A stretch of 64,000 nucleotides of DNA from Candidatus Rokuibacteriota bacterium. GTDB lineage: Bacteria; Methylomirabilota; Methylomirabilia; Rokubacteriales; CSP1-6. Shown here piece by piece: positions 10,401-18,062 of the stretch. The first letter of the stretch is position 1. Every line of letters starts with the position of its first letter. The position numbers and the translations under genes were made by a program. The notes below the pieces were generated by a model, which did no database searches, had not been told where the DNA came from, and saw only the letters and a list, made by a program, of their open reading frames with translations. The stretch is from the NCBI GenBank assembly GCA_003220435.1, contig QHSL01000081.1, positions 1 to 64,000 of the forward strand. The letters run 5' to 3'.

Positions 10401-13400
10401 TTCATCCTGACGCAACCCAGCACTGCTGACGTCGCGATCACGAAGTTCGCGAACCCGAGCCCGGTGCTGAGTGGGTCGAACCTGACCTACACGATCACGG
10501 TCAGCAACGCGGGACCGAATCCCGCCAGCAACGCGAGCCTGCTCGATACGGTGCCGACGGGCACCACATTCCAGAGCCTCACTCCGAGCGCCGGCTGCAC
10601 GACCCCTGCGGTGAACGGCACGGGCACCGTGAGCTGCACGATCGGCACGCTCGCGAGCGGCGGCAGCGCCATCTACACGCTGGTCGTGAAGGTGACGGCG
10701 GCGAGCGGCTCCGTGAGCAACACGGTGTCGGCCGCCGCGGTCACGCCCGACCCGAGCTCCGGCAACAACACGGCGACAGCGACCACGAGCATCGTGGCAC
10801 CGGGCGCCGTCTCTGGAACAGTGTGCGCGAACGCGGCGCCGCCGTGCGGAGTGGCCAACCCGGCGATCTTGGGGGCGCTGATCACCATCCGCAACTCGGA
10901 CATCGGGATCACCGTAGCGACCGGCTCTACGGATACCAGCGGCACCTACCTCATCGGAGGCCTCAGCCCGAGGAACTACAAGGTCTCGGCGGAAGCGAAT
11001 GACTCGGTGACGAGGTTCTTCAACAACCAGGCCACCTACACGTCGGCGAATCTGGTCACCGTGAATGCCGGCGCCACGACCGGCGGCGTCAATTTCGGGT
11101 TGCCGGGCAATGCCGGCGGCATCAAGGGGAGGATCACTCTGAGTGATGGCCTGACGCCAGTGCCGGGCGCCACGGTCCTGGTGAGAACGGTCGCTGGCGA
11201 CTTCGTTCTCTCGTTGAACGCAAATGGTAGCGGCAACTACGACACTCAACGCCGCCTCGGGGCCGGTACCTACATCGTCCGCGCTTCTACTCCGGGCTCC
11301 CCGCTCACGTACTACGTCTCGGCCAACAGCGTCGCTACGGCCACGCCCATCGCCGTCGGGGCCAACGCAGACACGACCGGCATCGACATCAAGCTCGCGG
11401 CGGCCGCGGGCGGCATCAGCGGCCAGATCACCAGCGCGGCCACGGGCGCGCCGCTCGCGTCCGTCAACGTCAGTATCTTTGACGGCGCCTCCAGCGGTTT
11501 CGTCAACGCCTTTGCCACAGACGCCACCGGACACTACGACACGGGGCAGACCTTAGCCCCTGGACAGTACAAGGTCACCGCCAGCATCGCCGGATCCGAG
11601 ACTGTCGCCTACAACAACAAGTTCTCGGTCGCGACGGGCGATCCGGTCATCGTGACAGCAAGCGCCACGACGACTGGCATCAACGTGGCGCTGCCGCTGC
11701 TGGGCGGTATCACCGGCCATGTGAGAAACTCCGCGACCAGCGCCGGCATCGGCGGCGCCATCGTCGACGTCTTCGACTTCGCCGGGAACAACTTCATCAC
11801 GAGCGCGACCACCGCCACGACGGGTGACATCGGTAGCTACACGATCAACAATCTCAATCCGCTCCAGGCCTACCGGGTACGGGGGCGCGCCACCAACTTC
11901 GGCATGGTCTTCTTCAACAACAAGCCCTCCGCGGGCACCTCGGACGTCGTGACGGTCCCGGCCGGCTCCATCACGACTGTCGATTTCTCGCTTGTCGCAG
12001 CTGGCGGTATCACCGGCACCGTCAGGGACGCGGTGACCCTGGTGGGGATCCCGAGTGTGAACGTCGACATTATCGAGGGGTCCTCGACGAATTTCTCCAT
12101 CAACAACTTCATGAACTTCTCGGTGGCGACCGACGGCAGCGGCAACTTCAACATCGGGCGGATCCTGGCCCCCGGCGTCTACAAGCTGAGGGCGCGCAAG
12201 TTCAACTCGGGATACATCCAGACCTTCTACCCCAATGGTTTTGATCTCAGCACCGCTGCCACGCTGACGGTGACGGCCGGCGCGGACACACTGAACGCCA
12301 ATATCTCGATGTCCCTCGGTGGCACGATCACCGGCACGATTCGGGACCGGGCGAGTAACCAGCCGATCTCCGGGGCGACGGTGATCGCGCGTCGCTTCGG
12401 CGCCGGCACGTTCTTCGGCGACTTCACCGTCACGACCGACGCCAGCGGCAATTACACGATTACGGGGCTCCACCCTGGCGAATGGCTCATCACCGGTCAG
12501 GCGACGGGACACATCCTCGGCTGGTACAGCGGCAATGCCAACAACCTCGCCACGGACTTCGCGGCCTCATTGCCGATCGCGATCACCGGCACCAACATCG
12601 TCAGCGGTGTCAACATGAACCTGGCGGCCGGTGGCGGCGAGATCCGCGGTCGTGTCACTCGGAGCGACAATGGCCAGCCCGTCCGGCCTGGGATTTCCAT
12701 CAACATCCGCGGCCCCTGGCCGAGAGCCGGCAGCGTCTCGCCAGCCTCGGTGCTCACCAACCAGCAGGGCGACTACAGCTTCCCAGGGCTCGCGCCGGGG
12801 CGGTATTGGGTTGAGGCCAACCGAGCGCAGGTGACCAATGGAACGGCCGTCGGATGGTATCCGTTCGGCTCGGTGTCTCGGGGAAGCGGCGTGGTGGTCA
12901 CCGTTACCGACGGTGGCGTCACCACTACCGATTTCCAGGTGCTGGGCTTCGGCGGTGGCGACTCACCCAGAGCCATCCGAGGGACGCTGCGGAACTCCAG
13001 CAACCAGCCGATCCGTGAAGCACGGGTATTCGCGATCGAGCCCCACGCCACCGGTACTGTCCATGTCGCCGATGTCTTCGACGACGGGAGCTTCGTCGTG
13101 GACGGCCTCGCCCCCGGTCGCTACGCGCTCAGCGCCACGATCGAGGACACCTACGTCCAGATCGTCTATCCCGCCGAGCTCACCGCAAACACCGGTGCGC
13201 TGATCGACGTGACCGCGGGGGACGCGGCGGGGATCACTTTCGTCTTGCCGAACAATGCTGGCTCCATCACGGGAACGGTCACCCGAAGCGACAACGGCCA
13301 ACCCATCCTCGGAGCGAGCATCAGCGTCCGGACCTTCCTCGATTCGGGCGCCGTGGGGGCGACGAGTCGTGTCGATGGCTCGTTCCTGGTACGTAGTGCG

Positions 13401-16400
13401 ATGCCCGGCTTCTACAAGATCAGGGTCTCCGCGCCCGGATTTGTGACGAAGTACTTCAAGGTCGGCGTGCCGGGCGGCGTCCGGACGTCGGAGGAAGGGT
13501 CTTTCGTCACCGTGACGGGCGGAGCGAACACGCCCAACATCAACGTCGCTCTCGACCCGACTGCCGGAGCGCTGACGGGCACAGTTCGCGACCAGGCGAC
13601 CCTCGAGCCCGTAGTCGCGACCGTCGCCGTGATCCACGACGCCGCTACCGGCAACCGGGTCCAGGCCGTCTCGACCGACGCTGCCGGCGCCTGGCGCACG
13701 GAGGGTCTCGGGCCCGGCAGTTACAAGGTCGGGATCTTCGACGTCCAGGACTCTCGCCACGCCGGGCAGTGGTATAGCGGGAAGAACACGCTGCTGGCCG
13801 GGGACGCTGTCCCCGTCGCAGCCGTGGGCGTGACGGGTGGCGTCGACGTCCTCGTGTCCACGACCCAGGGGAGCATCTCGGGTCGCCTGTTCCAGAGCGA
13901 TGGCGAGACACCGCTGCCGAACGCGGTCGTCTCGCTTATTGACGCGGCGACTGGCGGCACGATGCGAAGCGCACTGGCGAGTAGCGACGGACGCTACGTG
14001 GCTCAGGGCCTGCCGCCCGGCACCGGACAGTACGTCGCTCGCGCTCGCGCGCTCGGGTTCGCCGACCAGTTCTACTCGGGTAAGCCGGCCCGCACCGGGG
14101 CGACGGCGCTGAGCGTCACCAACGGCGTCAACACGCCGAACATCTCGTTCGCGCTGACGCAGAGCAGCGACATCACCGGCGCGATCAGCTACAACGGCAA
14201 CCAGAGCGGCGCGCTTCGCGTGCGCCTCTTTACCGACGCCGCCCTCACCCAGCAGGTGTACGAGACCGTCATCGCCTCGCCGACATTCGAAGGTGCCCAG
14301 ACCTACGGCTTCCGGGGGCTGGCTCCGGATACGCGCGGTCTCCAGTCCGGCACGTACTACGTCAAGGCGTTCCTCGACACGAACGGCAACGGGTTCCAGG
14401 ATGCGACCGAGGCGTTCGGGCAGTTCGGGGCGCCGGACGCGGTGCTCGTTCTGGAAAACGCGACCGTCACTGGCAAGAGCTTCAGCATCGCGGATCCGCC
14501 CGCGACGACGAACACGCCGCCGACGGCCGATGCGCAGACCGTGATCTTCGTCCAGGGCTCAAGCAACAACAGCATCATCCTGACGGGTGCCGACGCCCAG
14601 ACCGCCACCGCGAACCTGACCTACAGCGTGGTGTCGAGCCCAGCTCACGGAACCATTACAGCGACGGAGACTCCGCAGCAGCGACTCTACACGCCGGCCG
14701 CGGGCTCCAGCGGCACCGACACCTTCACGTTCACCGTGACGGACCGCGGTGATCCCGATGCCTGCGGCACGCCGAGCCCGACCTGCTCGGCCGCGCTCAC
14801 CAGTGCGCCGGCGACCGTGACGATCCAGGTCAACCCGAACACGGGTACGACCAGCAAGGCGCTGTCGGTCCCCTTCGTTTCCGGACCCTCCACCGGTGTC
14901 GCCATCGGTGATATCGAGATCGACGAGAACGCGAAGGGGAATCTGCAGGCCAACAGCGCAATCCAGATCAGCCTGCCCGCCGGCGTCACGTTCAGCGCGA
15001 CGCCGGTCGTGTCGTTCATGTCGGCGGGGGGCGCCGTGCTCAACGCGGCGTTCCTCAATCCGACCAACACCGTGCTCTCCTTCACGCTGGGCGCGCCCTC
15101 CACGAGCAGTCCGACGAGCATCCGGATCTCCGGAATGTTCGTGAACGTCTCGGCCGACTTCCTCCAGGACGGGATCACGTCGGCCGCGCTGCTGGCGGCG
15201 ATCTCGGGGCCGAACCCGGGGCTGACGCCGGCGTCGGTCCAGAACGCCACGGTCGTGACCCCGGCGGCGGGACCGGCGATCACGGACGTCTCGCCGACGA
15301 CGGCGGCCCAGGGCGCCAGCGGCCGGGTCGTGGTGATCACCGGCGCAAACTTCGACGTTGCGACGGCGAGCGTCTCGTTCGGATCCGGCGGGGCCGTGTC
15401 GACGAGCGTCGACAGCTCGAGCCAGATCACCGCGACGCTCGCGGTGAGCCCGTCCGCGACGCTGGGCAGCCGCGACGTGACGGTCACCAACGGGAGCTCC
15501 GGGCTCAGCGCAACCAAGACCGGCGCCTTCACGATCACCGCGCCGCCCACGATCAGCCTGGTGGCCGGCCCGAACACCAACGGCTCCTTGAGCCTGAACC
15601 TCTTCAACCAGCTCGTGACGATCACCGGCACGAACTTCGAGTCGCCGACGAGCACGCCCTCGAACCTCGTCGTGCAGTTCGGCGGCGTCGGCGTCACCGT
15701 CGTCGACGTCGGCTACACGAATCCGACCACGATCACCGCCTACGTGAACGTCGACCAGACCGCCACGGTGAGCCTCTACAACGTGACCGTGATCAACCCC
15801 GACGGCGGCTCCGCGACCGGGACCGTGAGCGTCGAGGAGTCGACGGGCGGATCCGCGCCTCCGGGCAAGGTCAATCAGCCGCCGCCGCCGCCCCCGCCGC
15901 CACCGGCCATCTCGACGCTGACGCCGAACGCCGCGGCGCTCGGCAGCAACATCCTGGTCAACGGGTCGGGCTTCAGCGCGACCGCGAGCAGCAACTCGGT
16001 CACGTTCGCCAGCACCAGCGGTGGGCGCATCGCGGCCACCGTCGTCGCCGCCACGACGACCCAGCTCACGGTCACGGTGCCGTCGCAGGCCGCCGGCGGC
16101 AACGTGACGGTCGCCGTGAACGGCGTGTTGAGCAACGGCGTTCCGTTCAGTGTGACGAACCCGGTGTTGTCGGCGGTGCTCCCGACCAGCGGCAGCCAGG
16201 GGGCAGTCGTCGCGTTGACGCTCACGGGTCTCCGGTTCCAGCAGGGAGCGAGCGTGAGCTTCAGCGGCGCTCTCGGTGACATCACGATGGTCTCGGGCCC
16301 GATCGTGTCCCCTGACGGCACCAGCATCCAGGTCAGCGTGAGCATCGCGAGCGGCGCGGCCCTCGGCGCGCGCGACGTGAGAGTCACCAACCCCGACGGA

Positions 16401-18062
16401 ACGTCGTCGACCCTGGCGGCGGCCTTCCAGGTCCAGGCGCCGATCGTGGCCGGCTTCCTGATCACGCTGCCGGCGTTCCCGGACACCTCCACGTATCTGC
16501 CGAGCGTCGACAGCGTCGCGGTCACCCGTGCCGCGACCGGGCTCTGCACGGCCAAGACCGTGGTCCCGACGCCGGTCACAGTCCAGGCGCAGTTCACGAC
16601 CGTCAACCCGGACCTGACGGCGCCGGCCAACGTCACCTTCACGATCGTGTCCTCGACGATCCCAGGAACCGCTTCGAACGAGACGTGCGAGGTCGCGCCG
16701 TTCAGCGCCGCGAGCCCTTCACCCGACTGGAGCATCGGCGCCGCCAACGTGTCCTCGCAGTCGGTGGTCGTGGCCGGTAACGGAGGCGTCTACACGACGA
16801 CGCTCTACTCCTACGATTGGGGCGGCAAGGTCACCATCACCGTCACCGGCGTCATCACCGGCGGGACCGCCACAGGAAGCCTCGGCCTTCCGGTCGACGC
16901 CGACGGTGACGACCTGCCCGACGCCTACGAGAAGAACGCCGCGCTGAACGCGGACAAGACCGGGGCGAACGTCCTCAACTTCCAGAACCCCGACCAGGAC
17001 GGCAACCTGATCAAGGACCGGGACGACCGGTTCGCCAGGGACGGCCTCACCAACTTCGAGAAGTACCGCGGCGTCTATCTAGTGGGCCCGATCCAGGGTG
17101 CCAGCGGGACGATGAGCGGCTTCCAGCGCCTCGGCGCCGGCCTGCGCCACCTCTTCGTGCGCGGGCGCGGGTTCCGTGACGACCCCGCGGTCCCGGCCGG
17201 CTTCTGCGGCATCAATCCGACCACCGGCGCGCCCGTCGCCGACCCGAGCTTCTGCCCGGCGCTCCAGATCGGCGCCGCGTTCCAGACCATCGGGGTCTCG
17301 GTCCACAACGTCAGCGGCTCCTTCACCGCGACGACCGAGCTCCCGCGGACCTCGTACACGAACGCGACGACGCCCACGCTCGACCTGGCGACCGTGATCT
17401 ACGACGGCGTCAGCTGCAAGGGCACCGAGGCGTGCGACACCACGAGCAAGTTCGGCGTCCGTCAATGGGGCTTCAACACGCTCGGCTACACCACCCCGTA
17501 CGGCACCGTGTCGGCGTACGGCGTCACGACCGTGTACAAGCGCGCGGTGGACTCGTACTTCAACACCCGGCCCTACCAGCACCGGATCAACGACCCCGCG
17601 CGGGTCGTCACCGCACCGGACGGCACGCCGATGCTGGCGCCGATCACGAAGGTGGGGGACTCGAGCAGCACCGGCGCGGACAACGGGCTCGTCGACAGCG
17701 GCGACGGGACGGTGAGCGGCCAGCTGGCGGGCGACGTGTACGTCGCCGGCAGCTTCACCCAGCAGCTGAGCGCGCTTGACGCCAACAACGACGGCTGCAT
17801 CGAGATGCCCACGGTCGCGGACCCGACCACGATCGAGCGGTGCAACCCGACCGCCGACTCCGCGGTGGCGCCGTCGGCCACCAAGCAGCAGGTCGTGCGC
17901 TCGATCGTCACCCACGAGCTTGGCCACTTGACGGGTGTGAACACGCACACGAGCGACGCCACGGACATCATGTACATGTCCACGATCAATTTCACTCGTG
18001 AGGACCACTTCTCGGACCTCGCGGCCGGGCTGGTCCAGATCCACAACAAGGGGCTCCAGTGA
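4416..18062 (+). CDS. Giant secreted multidomain protein: SBBP propeller, DUF11, regulatory-like arrays, IPT, C-terminal metzincin motif
   Basis: 4548 residues. Start chosen at ATG 4416 (MSMMEARG), just before the signal peptide (hydrophobic core about 22-42, ending SPSLA-ND); upstream codons of the open frame belong to the broken gene before it. Order: DUF7948-like domain (about 58-275); seven SBBP blades with ATYLGGS and HPTSGDVYVAG (278-743); DUF11 (747-872); eleven carboxypeptidase-regulatory-like modules; a second DUF11 (2005-2129); eleven more modules; one divergent module; an Ig/cadherin-like domain (about 3365-3473); four IPT/TIG-type domains with a nine-proline linker at 3822-3830; acidic Ca-binding repeats (DADGDD, DQDGN; about 4160-4220); and HELGHLTGVNTH at 4500-4511 with DIMYM after it, fitting the metzincin zinc site and Met-turn. 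Probably a cell-surface or secreted adhesin/protease. Catalysis is inferred from the motif only. Confidence 0.88.
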   Translation: MSMMEARGILRALGARREGFHRAGLALTMVAAALFGSPSPSLANDGGGPSAAEMRAKERLAGVQIPFVANSGQTDPAVAYYAATFAGTVFVTKDGQIVYSLPGERPVAAGAGLPGKTPSRAGWSLTETVVGGKAQPSGSDAASVKVNYFLGNEPARWRHGLPTFDAVSLGEVWPGISLDLRAHGKNVEKLFTVKPGADPSRIRMRVAGARSLRVDSAGALLLGTDRGEVAFTPPLAFQERDGVRQTVLVAYALTGEQYGFRFEGYDPTLPLVIDPLLQATYLGGSQANAGSNSEDIAYAVAIHPTSGDVYVAGSTRSTNFPGTAGGAQPTFAGFSDAFLARFNATLTALDQATYLGGSNSDFAYALAIHPTSGDVYVAGHANSTDFPGTTGGAQATLSAACAGCGDGFVARLNAALTVLDQATYLGGSSDEYIQALAIHPTSGEVYVTGYTYSTDFPGTTGGAQAAKVATQFADAFVARLNAALTTLNQATYLGGDGDDVAYALAIHPTSGDVYVAGTSGSANFPGPAIVGDAFVARLNAALTTFNQATHLGGDIAWALAIHPTSGDVYVAGYASTSSVPGTTGGAQPNRAGGEDAFVARLNPALTTLGQATYLGGSTEDQALALAIHPTTGDVYVAGWTISTDFPGTAGGAQPASGGSQDRDAFVARLNPALTTLDQATYLGGSAGDQVQALAFHPASGDVYVAGFTSSSNFPGTSGGAQATAPGIGGCCPKSFVARVTADLAAATADLSVTSLANPSPVPSGTNLTYSITVHNGGPDPASGTTLTDTIPTGTTFQSLTPNVGCTTPAVNGTGTITCSLGTIASGSNVVLTLVVKVTAASGTVTNTVSVATVSQDPTSANNSATSVTTVTAVGAISGTVCANAGPPCVAATNPAISGALIIVRSSDSGVQVATGSTNASGTYTIASLPPRNYKVSAEANGFAIRYFNNQIDFNSANLVTVSGGSTTGSINFGLPANAGGITGKVTLIDGVTAVAGASISVRAVAGNGILYSTTTDAFGNYNTQPRLAAGTYIVRVTATGFPVTYYDGAKSVASATPVAVNANANTPNINVKLSAAAGAIRGTVTSAATGAPQAEVGISVWDGASGGFIQGYTTNNSGVYDTGLTLAPGQYKVTAQLAGSETIAYNNKFSVATGDPVTVTADVTTTGIDIALPLVGGLTGHVTNVQTSAPLSGANVTVSDYASNNFVASTTTAPDGSYTINGLNPLQSYRVLARLGGFGVVYANNRSSVATADAVTVPAGSNTTLDFALAQAGGITGRVTDAVTLAGIQGIIIDVFDGVSTAFPVMSDQNLFSGVSVTTGAGGDFNTGRVLAPGIYKVRARFGDITTAYIPKFYVSGLDLTTATPVTVAVGADTPNVDVVLSKGGTITGTIRDRASGQPISGAGVSAQRFSASVQFLNTGATTNANGNYTISGLTPGEWVLAARATGHIVGWFSGDPNNPATDFSSSTPIQIPGTTTFSNGNINLQLGGGTIQGRVTRSDNGQPVPVGTTVTIRGPVPRTSQVSIGTGITSPLTDAQGGYSLPGLAPGRYVVQAFGNQTANGTTNGFFPLGAISRGTGVPVTVTDGNTAIADFQVPSFSGGESPRIIRGTLRDPSNNPIREAFVFAYEPTALTTARVIQGFDDGSFALGGLPPGRYIIAAQTEKTFVSTTYPAELSLATGILVDVTGGDVSGINLVLSDNAGTVAGTVTRSDSGQPVLGALISVRTFFDAPVVTAVSRVDGTYLARGLAPGFYKIRVSAAGFTTKYFSLNVPGGVGTHEDGSYVDVAAGTNTPGINLVLTPTGAVLTGTVKRQGTLEPVSAAVVAIHDAASGNRVMTVNTDASGTWRSEDLAPGSYTAEAFDVQAARYAAQWYSGKTTSLNANPISVAGVTSGIDFLVSAVQGSISGRVFMSNGTTPLANAGVEILDAATGGLVRRTITGSDGRYSVQGLAPGTALYVAHAVALGFDGQYYALAATRASAATITVTSGGDTPNINFILTQPSTADVAITKFANPSPVLSGSNLTYTITVSNAGPNPASNASLLDTVPTGTTFQSLTPSAGCTTPAVNGTGTVSCTIGTLASGGSAIYTLVVKVTAASGSVSNTVSAAAVTPDPSSGNNTATATTSIVAPGAVSGTVCANAAPPCGVANPAILGALITIRNSDIGITVATGSTDTSGTYLIGGLSPRNYKVSAEANDSVTRFFNNQATYTSANLVTVNAGATTGGVNFGLPGNAGGIKGRITLSDGLTPVPGATVLVRTVAGDFVLSLNANGSGNYDTQRRLGAGTYIVRASTPGSPLTYYVSANSVATATPIAVGANADTTGIDIKLAAAAGGISGQITSAATGAPLASVNVSIFDGASSGFVNAFATDATGHYDTGQTLAPGQYKVTASIAGSETVAYNNKFSVATGDPVIVTASATTTGINVALPLLGGITGHVRNSATSAGIGGAIVDVFDFAGNNFITSATTATTGDIGSYTINNLNPLQAYRVRGRATNFGMVFFNNKPSAGTSDVVTVPAGSITTVDFSLVAAGGITGTVRDAVTLVGIPSVNVDIIEGSSTNFSINNFMNFSVATDGSGNFNIGRILAPGVYKLRARKFNSGYIQTFYPNGFDLSTAATLTVTAGADTLNANISMSLGGTITGTIRDRASNQPISGATVIARRFGAGTFFGDFTVTTDASGNYTITGLHPGEWLITGQATGHILGWYSGNANNLATDFAASLPIAITGTNIVSGVNMNLAAGGGEIRGRVTRSDNGQPVRPGISINIRGPWPRAGSVSPASVLTNQQGDYSFPGLAPGRYWVEANRAQVTNGTAVGWYPFGSVSRGSGVVVTVTDGGVTTTDFQVLGFGGGDSPRAIRGTLRNSSNQPIREARVFAIEPHATGTVHVADVFDDGSFVVDGLAPGRYALSATIEDTYVQIVYPAELTANTGALIDVTAGDAAGITFVLPNNAGSITGTVTRSDNGQPILGASISVRTFLDSGAVGATSRVDGSFLVRSAMPGFYKIRVSAPGFVTKYFKVGVPGGVRTSEEGSFVTVTGGANTPNINVALDPTAGALTGTVRDQATLEPVVATVAVIHDAATGNRVQAVSTDAAGAWRTEGLGPGSYKVGIFDVQDSRHAGQWYSGKNTLLAGDAVPVAAVGVTGGVDVLVSTTQGSISGRLFQSDGETPLPNAVVSLIDAATGGTMRSALASSDGRYVAQGLPPGTGQYVARARALGFADQFYSGKPARTGATALSVTNGVNTPNISFALTQSSDITGAISYNGNQSGALRVRLFTDAALTQQVYETVIASPTFEGAQTYGFRGLAPDTRGLQSGTYYVKAFLDTNGNGFQDATEAFGQFGAPDAVLVLENATVTGKSFSIADPPATTNTPPTADAQTVIFVQGSSNNSIILTGADAQTATANLTYSVVSSPAHGTITATETPQQRLYTPAAGSSGTDTFTFTVTDRGDPDACGTPSPTCSAALTSAPATVTIQVNPNTGTTSKALSVPFVSGPSTGVAIGDIEIDENAKGNLQANSAIQISLPAGVTFSATPVVSFMSAGGAVLNAAFLNPTNTVLSFTLGAPSTSSPTSIRISGMFVNVSADFLQDGITSAALLAAISGPNPGLTPASVQNATVVTPAAGPAITDVSPTTAAQGASGRVVVITGANFDVATASVSFGSGGAVSTSVDSSSQITATLAVSPSATLGSRDVTVTNGSSGLSATKTGAFTITAPPTISLVAGPNTNGSLSLNLFNQLVTITGTNFESPTSTPSNLVVQFGGVGVTVVDVGYTNPTTITAYVNVDQTATVSLYNVTVINPDGGSATGTVSVEESTGGSAPPGKVNQPPPPPPPPPAISTLTPNAAALGSNILVNGSGFSATASSNSVTFASTSGGRIAATVVAATTTQLTVTVPSQAAGGNVTVAVNGVLSNGVPFSVTNPVLSAVLPTSGSQGAVVALTLTGLRFQQGASVSFSGALGDITMVSGPIVSPDGTSIQVSVSIASGAALGARDVRVTNPDGTSSTLAAAFQVQAPIVAGFLITLPAFPDTSTYLPSVDSVAVTRAATGLCTAKTVVPTPVTVQAQFTTVNPDLTAPANVTFTIVSSTIPGTASNETCEVAPFSAASPSPDWSIGAANVSSQSVVVAGNGGVYTTTLYSYDWGGKVTITVTGVITGGTATGSLGLPVDADGDDLPDAYEKNAALNADKTGANVLNFQNPDQDGNLIKDRDDRFARDGLTNFEKYRGVYLVGPIQGASGTMSGFQRLGAGLRHLFVRGRGFRDDPAVPAGFCGINPTTGAPVADPSFCPALQIGAAFQTIGVSVHNVSGSFTATTELPRTSYTNATTPTLDLATVIYDGVSCKGTEACDTTSKFGVRQWGFNTLGYTTPYGTVSAYGVTTVYKRAVDSYFNTRPYQHRINDPARVVTAPDGTPMLAPITKVGDSSSTGADNGLVDSGDGTVSGQLAGDVYVAGSFTQQLSALDANNDGCIEMPTVADPTTIERCNPTADSAVAPSATKQQVVRSIVTHELGHLTGVNTHTSDATDIMYMSTINFTREDHFSDLAAGLVQIHNKGLQ
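5248..6645 (+). repeat. Seven SBBP beta-propeller repeats inside the giant protein
   Basis: Seven consecutive coding repeats of roughly 55-75 residues each begin QATYLGG or a close variant, continue with ALAIHPTSGDVYVAG and end near DAFVARLN. Seven copies match a complete seven-bladed propeller. Nucleotide conservation is high around the VYVAG and FPGT segments, suggesting recent duplication or gene conversion among blades. Confidence 0.9.
6655..14166 (+). repeat. Two tandem units of about 3.75 kb (DUF11 plus 11 regulatory-like modules) within one gene
   Basis: Unit 1 spans about 6655-10428 and unit 2 about 10429-14166. Each opens with a DUF11 domain (ANPSPV, TGTTFQSLTP, GCTTPAVNGTGT) and is followed by the same eleven modules in the same order. 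For example, module 1 carries VCANA with PPC, module 3 carries YNNKFSVATGDPV, module 7 carries RVTRSDNGQPV and module 11 carries QGSISGR. Both units end with DTPNINF or NTPNISF followed by LTQ. The order match shows duplication of the whole array, not of single modules. The copies have since diverged at many sites. Confidence 0.88.

Noticed and set aside
15879-15905. Run of nine proline codons considered as a recoding or stalling signal
   Set aside because: It sits between two IPT-type domains as an ordinary linker; nothing around it suggests frameshifting.
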